NCBI GenBank assembly: GCA_905221605.1
Contig: CAJNDS010002779.1
Location: 858,177 to 922,176, forward strand
Reading direction: 5' to 3'
Source of the DNA: Symbiodinium natans
Taxonomy: Eukaryota > Sar > Dinophyceae > Suessiales > Symbiodiniaceae
DNA length: 64,000 nucleotides
A program made the position numbers and the translations under genes. Below the pieces are notes generated by a model that saw only the letters and a program-made list of their open reading frames with translations, ran no database searches and was not told the DNA's origin. Within the stretch, counting starts at the first letter, position 1; the number at the start of each line of letters is the position of its first letter. Of this stretch, positions 56,606 through 64,000 are shown one piece after another.

Positions 56606-58290
56606 CAAATTTTGACCGGCAAATGTTGTTCCTACCCGTTCCCGTTTTGTGTGGTATTTGCATCACTTTTCCATGGTGCCAAGGGGATCCCGGCAAATTT
56701 TGACCCGCAAAGTTGTTCCTACCCTTTCCCGTTTTGTGTGGTATTTGCATCACTTTTGCAGGGTGCCAAGGGAATCCCGGCAAATTTTGACCCGCAAAGT
56801 TGTTCCTACCCTTTCCCGTTTTGTGTGGTATTTGCAGGACTTTTCCAGGGTGCCAAGGGAATCCCGGCAAATTTTGACCGGCAAAGTTGTTCCTACCCGT
56901 TCCCGTTTTGTGTGGTATTTGCATCACTTTTCCAGGGTGCCAAGGGGATCCCGGCAAATTTTGACCGGCAAAGTTGTTCCTACCCTGTCCCGTTTTGTGT
57001 GGTATTTGCATCACTTTTCCCGGGTGCCAAGGGGGTCCCGGCAAATTTTGACCCGCAAAGTTGTTCCTACCCGTTCCCGTTTTGTGTGGCATTTGCATCA
57101 CTTTTCCCGAGCGCCAAGGGGATCCCGGCAAATTTTGACCGGCAAAGTTGTTCCTACCCTTTCCCGTTTTGTGTGGTATTTGCATCACTTTTCTAGGGTG
57201 CCAAGGGAATCCCGGCAAATTTTGACCGGCAAAGTTGTTCCTACCCTTTCCCGTTTTGTGTGGGATTTGCAGGACTTTTCCAGGGTGCCAAGGGAATCCC
57301 GGCAAATTTTGACCCGCAAAGTTGTTCCTACCCTTTCCCGTTTTGTGTGGTATTTGCAGGACTTTTCCAGGGTGCCAAGGGAATCCCGGCAAATTTTGAC
57401 CGGCAAAGTTGTTCCTACCCTTTCCCGTTTTGTGTGGTATTGCAGGACTTTTCCAGGGTGCCAAGGGAATCCCGGCAAATTTTGACCCGCAAAGTTGTTC
57501 CTACCCGTTCCCGTTTTGTGTGGTATTTGCATCACTTTTCCCGAGTGCCAAGGGGATCCCGGCAAATTTTGACCGGCAAAGTTGTTCCTACCCTTTCTCG
57601 TTTTGTGTGGTATTTGCATCACTTTTCCCGGGTGCCAAGGGGGTCCCGGCAAATTTTGACCCGCAAAGTTGTTCCTACCCATTCCCGTTTTGTGTGGCAT
57701 TTGCATCACTTTTCCCGAGTGCCAAGGGGATCCCGGCAAATTTTGACCGGCAAAGTTGTTCCTACCCTTTCCCGTTTTGTGTGGTATTTGCATCACTTTT
57801 CTAGGGTGCCAAGGGAACCCCGGCAAATTTTGACCGGCAAAGTTGTTCCTACCCTTTTCCGTTTTGTGTGGTATTTGCAGGACTTTTCTAGGGTGCCAAG
57901 GGAATCCCGGCAAATTTTGACCCGCAAAGTTGTTCCTACCCGTTCCCGTTTTGTGTGGTATTTGCATCACTTTTCCGGGGTGCCAAGGGAATCCCGGCAA
58001 ATTTTGACCGGCAAATGTGTTTCCTACCCTTTCCCGTTTTGTGTGGTATTTGCAGGACTTTTCCAGGGTGCCAAGGGGATCCCGGCAAATTTTGACCGGC
58101 AAAGTTGTTCCTACCCTTTGCCGTTTTGTGTGGTATTTGCAGGACTTTTCCAGGGTGCCAAGGGGATCCCGGCAAATTTTGACCGACAAAGTTGTTCCTA
58201 CCCTTTCCCGTTTTGTGTGGTATTTGCATCACTTTTCCAGGGTGCCAAGGGGATCCCGGCAAGTTTTGACCGGCAAAGTTGCTCCTGCCC
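56601..58290. repeat. 87-bp tandem array, about 19 copies plus a partial
   Basis: The unit starts CCCGGCAAATTTTGACC(C/G)GC, then AAAGTTGTTCCTACCC, CCCGTTTTGTGTGGTATTTG and TTTTCCAGGGTGCCAAGG. Starts at 56,601, 56,689, 56,776, 56,863 and so on to 58,255. Units differ mainly at three places (CCC/CCG; CATCAC/CAGGAC; GGGGAT/GGGAAT). 87 is a multiple of three and several frames lack stops, so long ORFs (over 330 codons) appear on both strands; a frame slip occurs near 57,440. Confidence 0.95.
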
Positions 58291-58317
58291 CAGGCCCTCC
58301 TGGGCCCCAAGAAGCAA

Positions 58318-58678
58318 TGAAACATAAGAAACAGATGAAGGATGAAGCAGATGAAGCAGATCATGAAGATGATGAAGATGATGGAGATGATGAAGATGAT
58401 GAAGATGATGAAGAGGATGAAGATGATGAAAATGATGGAGATGATGAAGATGATGAAGATGATGAAGATGATGATGAAGCTGATTGGGATCATTGATGTC
58501 AAGGATGCACATGAAACATATTGGAACAACCGTGGAGATGAGAGAGATGATGGGGATGATGAAAAAAGATGATGAAGATGATGAAGATGATGATGATAGA
58601 TGATGAAGATGATGACGATAATGAAGATGATGATGATGATGCGGATGAGGATGAGGATGATGATGATGAAGCTGATTG
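58318..58678. repeat. GATGAA / GAT trinucleotide repeat
   Basis: (GATGAA)n and (GAT)n on the + strand, readable as Asp/Glu-rich or Met/Lys-rich. Simple repeat without a start context. Confidence 0.85.
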
Positions 58679-58685
58679 AGGGGGC

Positions 58686-58793
58686 CCTCCCGCAGGAGGA
58701 ATTAAATAATTTAAATATGAAGGCCCCGATTTAAATATTAATATTTAATTCGGGGCCTTCATATTTAAATTATTTAATTCCTCCTGCGGGAGG
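58686..58793. repeat. 108-bp near-perfect palindrome
   Basis: 54-bp arms with no spacer. The left arm runs from CCTCCCGCAGGAGGAATTAA to GATTTAAATATT and the right arm is its reverse complement with one mismatch (GATTT versus GAATT). AT-rich core, GC-rich tips. Could extrude as a cruciform. Confidence 0.95.
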
Positions 58794-58839
58794 AAGCCCG
58801 GCCCCCCCCCCTCCAGGATTTAAATTATTTAAATTATTT

Positions 58840-58939
58840 NNNNNNNNNNNNNNNNNNNNNNNNNNNNNNNNNNNNNNNNNNNNNNNNNNNNNNNNNNNNN
58901 NNNNNNNNNNNNNNNNNNNNNNNNNNNNNNNNNNNNNNN
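58840..58939. other. Assembly gap, 100 N
   Basis: Exactly 100 N, a conventional unknown-length gap. Sequence character differs on either side (satellite-like before; gene-bearing without telomere-type repeats after). Confidence 1.
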
Positions 58940-59195
58940 CTGGAAGGGTTACGACAGGGATGGGCAGAGGAGAGGGAGAAAAGCGTATGCCGTTGTTAGT
59001 GTTGTGCTTGCACGGCCTGTGGCATAGATCTGGGCTGTTGACATTCTTCATGGCATCGTGTGGTGGGGCTCTCGTTCTTTTTTTGTATTTCTTTGTGCTA
59101 CCTTGACGTCGTGATGCTGCGCCATCAACAGATGTGTTTTACACAGCTTCTTGCATGGTTTTGGATCTGTACTTTTCATCCGTAGAAGCGCCGAG

Positions 59196-59673
59196 GATCA
59201 CTGGCAAGTTCCCTGGATACTTGAGCCCATCGGCCGGCTTGAAGTTCGCGGACGTGCCAAACGGCCTTGCTGCGATCTCCAAAGTTCCCGCCGCAGGTTG
59301 GGGTCAAATCCTTGCCTACATGGCGTTCTGCGAGGTTTCCCAGGATCAGTCGCCCGGCACGGCGGCTGCAGCAGGTGACTTCGGCTTCAAGGTCTTGACC
59401 TCCAGCGACCCGGCTGAGAAGACTAAGAAGCTCTCGGCGGAGCTTGCGAACGGAAGACTTGCGATGATGGCCATCATCGGCATGTTCTTTCAGGAGACGT
59501 GACAGCACAAGCTTGTCGAAGCTTGTGTCAGTCGTTGCATGCAGTTAGGGCGTTTCTACGAGCATGTCATGTCGCAGAGCATTGTCTGCATGAAGGATGG
59601 TTTGACCGGCAGTGCTTGGGGTGACTGGGCCAACTACACCGCCTCTCCGCTGCGTGCGTCTGACAGCCGCTAA
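59196..59673 (+). CDS. Peridinin-chlorophyll a/c light-harvesting protein, C-terminal exons
   Basis: Exon 59,196-59,493 begins ITGKFPGYLSPSAGLKFADV. It has helix 2 (GWGQILAYMAFCEV) and helix 3 with the chlorophyll-binding ELANGRLAMMAIIGMFFQ motif. A 102-nt GA-AG intron follows. Exon 59,596-59,673 encodes DGLTGSAWGDWANYTASPLR, then ASDSR and TAA. This is the LHC fold of dinoflagellate plastid antenna proteins, acting in the thylakoid. The helix-1 exon is missing, perhaps in the N gap. TAA at 59,671 may be the true end of a unit; alternatively GT after CGTGC could be a donor to another LHC repeat of a polyprotein. Confidence 0.88.
59494..59595 (+). other. GA-AG intron with internal hairpin in the LHC gene
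   Basis: Begins GAGACGTG and ends CATGAAG. AGGA spans both boundaries. An inner hairpin, CACAAGCTT..AAGCTTGTG, lies at about 59,507-59,528. Excision restores FFQDGLTGSAW, the normal LHC sequence. Confidence 0.7.
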
Positions 59674-62040
59674 GTGTTTGTTCATTTCGACAGTTTTGAC
59701 CCGGCCATCTCTGCGCGGGTGTGCCAGGATGTACAGATTTCCAAAAGATTTTGCGCTTTCTTCGGGAACGGTGCTCGACCCTGGTGCCCAGGTCCTTTAG
59801 GACCTGCCCAATTCAAACCTATTCACGCATCTCAACACGAAGTCCTTCCATCAACGTTGACAAGACTATGGAACTCCCGGGACTCGGAGAAAGCCCCTCT
59901 CTCTCTCCGTTCTGTGCGACGGTTTGCTCCTGTGGCGCAACAGTCAGAGTCGGGTCTTCGGGCTTGGAGTTAAGGGGGATGGGAAGTAACTTGCCTCAGC
60001 TGTCCACAGTGTTGGCACTCCTCCAGCCTAGCACGGCGGGGATGACCAAGCTGGCGGAATGAAAGGAGTTGTGGAATACGCATCTAGTGATACCTGCGTC
60101 CTTTCCGAATTCAACAAGGTTTAGATGAGCCGTTCGCGGGGGGACACGGGAGCTGCGTTGCGAATGTTGAGTTCGGCTTGCTGCTTGAGAGGAAGTGTGT
60201 ATGAATTGTACGCAAGAAGGCCAACTGAAAACGCAAATTGCCTATATGTTCCAGCACGCAGGACATATGGCGGCAAGGCGCAGGCCCGAGCGCCTTTTTT
60301 GTTGGTTTTTTTTAGGTTCGTGCTTTCATGGGCGCCCATGGACGGCTTCTCCTATTGAGTTGGGCACGACCTCTGGAAGTCAACTGCAGCTCGAAGGCTG
60401 TAACCCAGTCGCCTCCTGCAGTAGTCTCGGATGCCGAACGTCCTTAAGTCCCTCAGCCGATATGCCTTAAGGCATGAAAGGACTTCGCTCCGAAACCTTT
60501 AGACACATCAACCCCGAGCCCAAAAACTAATGACCTGCATCTCCATCCCTGCACAAACCTTCATCCTTATCCACACCAAAGATCGCCAAGAAAAGCATTG
60601 CCAACATTTGCCAGTGCTATGGCTTGTTACTTCAAAGGCCCCTTCTGCCGCTGCGGACATCCCATGCCTAACATCGTAAAGACTTTCACTCAACCAAAAA
60701 AGTTGCAAGCCGAAAGCTGCCCTACGTCTTCGGCGCCGAAATCCCAACGTTTACGCCAAAAGCTCCGGACCCTGCCAGCTGAAGGAAGGGCTTTCTCAGC
60801 ACCCGGTAAACTTGAGGAATGTTTGCAGCTGACGTCATCCAAAATTCAATCCCCCCGGGAAATGGAGGATTTTCTGTTTTTTTTTGGTCCTTTGGGTCCT
60901 TCGGGTCCTCCGGGTCCTTGGGGTCCTTTGGGTCCTTCGGGTCCTGTCGCTGGAGCTGTGCAGCGGCGTTTAGCCATGTGAAGGCCGCCTCGATTCGGGT
61001 GTCCAGCGTTCCCTTCAGAATCTTTGGGCTGCTCATGGTCTGGTGTTTTTCTTTTTGAGCTTTTGGGGAGTCCGCCCTCTCTTCTTGAACAGAACTCTCT
61101 AGCTCGGGAGCTCCAATCGAAAGAACATCTCAGGCCCCGCCAGGCCGCAAAGCCTCGTCGCGAAGCATTGTACGGTTCATGGCCCCTCACACTCTTGAAG
61201 CCTAAGACTCTGAGACTCTGAGACTCCAAGAGCCTCTAAGACTCTAAGACTTCGTTCCCAGGGCCACCCCTGGAGCTGGCAGCTCGAGGCGGCTCTGTCC
61301 GAGGACCGTCGCAGGGCTTCGATGGGCTTCGCCCCAAGCCCGTTAATTTGCTCATGAGAGAGACGCGGGGTTGTGGCATGTTGCAAGGTTTGGAGAAATT
61401 TGCCGGGTCTGATGTTTCGCGTTGGTGGTCTTCGGTGGTTTAGAGGCTGGTCTCGGGTCTGTGATGTGCAGCTGTGTTTATGCGGCGCTAAACGGCGCTA
61501 GACCTGAACTCTAGGTGGTAATCCTTGGGTCTAAACTCCTCCGAGCAAGAGTACCAGGCCCCCTCAGGTCCTCATCTGCAAGACGTCATAGGCAACTACG
61601 TTCAGAGTCGGGCTGTTTCCTTTTGGCGACTCGCTCGGTCGTGCTTGCGTGCTCTTTCTGCACTCTGCACCTCGCCGCTCTCCGCCGCTGCCGCCCCTCA
61701 AGGACTTTTATTAAAGGGCACTTCTGCAATTTTTTTTCGCCATCGCCTTTTAACTTTTCCTTTTCCACGATGGCCAGCAGCCCGGCCCTCAGCCTCTGTC
61801 TTGGTTTTCGCATGTTTGTGTGAATGTGTTTGGGCATGCTCCTACGAGTTCCAAGATGTGTTGTTAGTGGGCGTTGAGGATAAAAGCTCAGATGCTCTTC
61901 GCCAACAGGCAGTTTGTGATTTTATCGATTGAGGTTTCCTCTTCACATATTTGGGGCTCTGAGGCCACATTCCTTTCTCGAGCCTCATGCTCTTGAGATG
62001 CGCCGTGAAGCCCAAGAATCTGTAAGAAAGGTCAGAAGTC
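59674..62040. other. Intergenic or intronic stretch with no recognised gene
   Basis: No telomere-type repeats. It contains a (GGTCCTTTG)n-like 9-mer tract at 60,886-60,950 (readable as GPSGPPGP) and short GACTCTGA repeats at 61,204-61,250. ORFs of up to 135 codons lack motifs or splice partners. Confidence 0.45.
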
Positions 62041-62041
62041 C

Positions 62042-64000
62042 ATTGCCGTGGCGGCACTGTCCGCCGCGGGCCTGGCCGCCACCATGGGGGTGGAGGCGAG
62101 GGTTTGGAACTCTGAGGGTTTGGAACCGCCGGGGTTGGCGAGCGTGAGAAAGTCGAGGCTTGGCAGCCCTGAAGCCCATCAGCAGACTCTGTGGCCCAAG
62201 TACCTTTTTCACGCCGGGTTTGGCTGGTGGGTTGCCGGCTCTTGGGCGGGCTTGACGCCCTTTGCATTTGTGGGGCTTCTCTTCCTGAACAAACTCCAAA
62301 CACGGAATGCTTGAACCTCACAGAAGTGGTTGTTTTAACAGAAACCCCAGGCCCTACAACCGCAAACGTCAAGCGCCCAACCCGAAAACCCACAAACCCC
62401 TGGCTGAAGTGACGAACCACGAGTGCAGCTTTTGGCTTGCCAGGCCTTCGTTAGCACCAGCGCGTCCGCGCCAGCCGTGAAGGACCTGGAGTTCGTGGGA
62501 GCGTCGGGTTCTGGACGGTGCGGTACTTCCCAGGTTGCCGTCTTGGGCAGGCTTTACACGGGATTCTGCAGTTTAACTTTGGGGAATTTGCTCCACCATC
62601 TAGAGATGTGTCATGTGAACCTGTCGACATGCCAAGTCCTCGCCGAGTTCACCGTTTTGGAGAGGTGGTTGACGGCTTTCGAGCCTCCCTGTTGCCTTAA
62701 CTTCGAGTCCTGACGCCCCGACCCGAACTCGCTACACCCCAGTGTCGAAGAAATGCACGAGGCTCCCAGCAGCAGCCTGCGCGGATCTGCTGCCACAGGT
62801 ACGTGGCGTGGGAATGTTGAAAAGCCTTAAAGAACGTGATGTACTGTACATCGATTCAGGGGCACCGCCACACATGTGTCTAAACAGGTATCTGTGGACA
62901 GCCAGGAGCTATATTTTCCAAGCACCGGAGATCCCCACACCAGTTTCCGAATGGAGCTCCTCTTGCTGCTCAAGCCTTGAGAAGTGCCGAACCTCCCATG
63001 CGAAGCCCGAGGCCCTAAGCCCGAACAACCCTAGACCCGATCGAAGGTGCATCCCCTGCATCCGCCTCTTCCCTGGCACCCCTCGCCGCGGCTTCCGTCG
63101 TGGCGGCCGCGGCCCTCCGGCCGAAGGCGCCTTCTGGGTGGGGAGTCGTCCTCTTGTTTCGCTACTTTGGTGTTACATTGTCACACGTTGTACCGAGTGC
63201 GGAAAGTAGGCATCACATCGCTGAGTGTTGCGTTGAAGCTGCAAATTCCCAAGCCGGCGTCATGCCATGAAGCCGCACGGGTCTGGCATCGGCCAATATC
63301 GACCACGGGGATGAAAGCCCATCCTGAAGCCTCCTAGCTCGTACATACAACCTAGACCCCGAAGGGCAAGGGCGGCATCAGCAAGCCCGTGGTTAGCCTC
63401 CGTGCCTTCGAGATTCTTGGAAGCACAGTCACCGGCCTTGAGCCAGACATGTGGCCTTTTGCCGAACGCATGCACTAAGCATCCAAAATTTGAACGTGGC
63501 ATGGTGGGAGCTAGAGGCGAAAAGGATTAAGGATCTCATGTTGGTCGCAGCCGGGTGTTCTCATTTCCTTCGCCACATGCCGCTGCCCAACTGTCCGGAG
63601 TGTGTGCAGATGGGCTCTTCTGTGCCAAGATAGTGCAGTTGCCGCGTGCCGGTTTCCCTAGTTGTTCTCAACAGCCTCCCCCCCTCCCCCCCTCCCCCTC
63701 CAACAAATCACACCTCATGTCCGACAGTACCTTTCCGCACTTGGGCATTCTCACTGGAAAGTTGTGTCCTAGTCCTAGACCCATGCCAGAGTTCGGTGCA
63801 ATGAAAGCTGGAATGAAGTTTCTTGCGACCGGACTGAGTGCAGCGCCGTAGTGACACGCATGAGAAGCTGAGGAACGAGCTTGGTGTTCAGGATCCCGTC
63901 GGATTCTGGGACCCGGCTGGCTTCACCGCCGATGGCAGCGTGGAGGACTTCAAGCGCCGCCGCCAGACCGAGATCAAGCATGGCCGCATTGCAACTCGGA
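62042..64000 (+). CDS. Second light-harvesting protein gene, 5' part, runs off the window (exon model)
   Basis: Three clues. Near 62,042-62,100 a hydrophobic Ala-rich stretch (KSIAVAALSAAGLAATMG) resembles a plastid-targeting leader. Near 62,444-62,505 the frame AFVSTSASAPAVKDLEFVG looks like a mature N-terminus with the Phe typical after cleavage in secondary plastids. From about 63,868 to the window end, NELGVQDPVGFWDPAGFTAD then DFKRRRQTEIKHGRIA is unmistakable LHC N-terminal region with the helix-1 ExxHGR chlorophyll site. The first two exons are tentative. If the LHC exons at 59.2 kb are the previous unit of the same gene, this would be a polyprotein. Confidence 0.7.

Noticed and set aside
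56601-58290. CRISPR array
   Set aside because: The repeats are contiguous 87-bp units with no unique spacers, in a eukaryotic genome.
56454-58529. ORFs of 159-355 codons over the 87-bp array
   Set aside because: Open on both strands because the unit is a multiple of three without stops. Coding is not supported without expression data.
60819-61058. Collagen-like GPSGPPGP protein
   Set aside because: A short 9-mer repeat readable in several frames, with no exon structure around it.

Overview
This window looks like nuclear DNA of a photosynthetic dinoflagellate. Four things point there. Light-harvesting (peridinin/chlorophyll a-c type) exons lie at the right end. Genes are broken into many tiny exons, all read on the + strand. 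Introns start with GT, GC or GA, and apparently sometimes other dinucleotides. The DNA is saturated with (TTTAGGG)n/(CCCTAAA)n, the repeat type used at dinoflagellate and plant telomeres. The repeats are interstitial, so this is not a chromosome end.

Layout. 0.9-6.0 kb: small-exon gene of unknown function with a coiled-coil part. 6,505-15,035: nearly intact LTR retrotransposon inserted in a telomere-like array, with 287/286-bp LTRs, a 5-bp target duplication, a primer site matching the anticodon arm of initiator tRNA-Met, and only RNA-binding ORFs (WW, S1-like and six CCCH fingers). 15.2-18.2 kb: exons that may continue the first gene. 18.95-19.98 kb: decayed RCC1-like repeat array. 20.2-23.7 kb: degenerate telomere-like DNA and 3 kb of G-rich low-complexity DNA. 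24.0-30.2 kb: Lys/Glu-rich protein gene. 32.1-34.7 kb: unknown small exons. 35.4-37.0 kb: thioredoxin/PDI-like domain split over three in-phase exons. 38.9-51.7 kb: large putative receptor gene with FG-GAP/VCBS repeats, a Cys-rich region, three membrane segments and a C-terminal SHYWG/FANNQW/SWCLFEL module. 51.9-58.8 kb: AT- and purine-rich satellite-like DNA, including an 87-bp tandem array of about 19 copies and a near-perfect 108-bp palindrome. A 100-N gap follows, then LHC exons in DNA without telomere-like repeats.

Two intron patterns stand out. Many introns are short inverted-repeat elements flanked by 4-6 bp direct repeats that double as splice junctions (introner-like); several restore the reading frame exactly when removed. 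Separately, many introns open with TTTAGGG repeats, whose GTTTAGGG supplies the GT donor, and close with CCCTAAA repeats just before the acceptor. The two intron ends are therefore complementary. At least eight families of about 70-160 bp MITE-like elements are scattered through the introns. All exon models were made by eye from reading frame, splice dinucleotides and phase; none has transcript support here.
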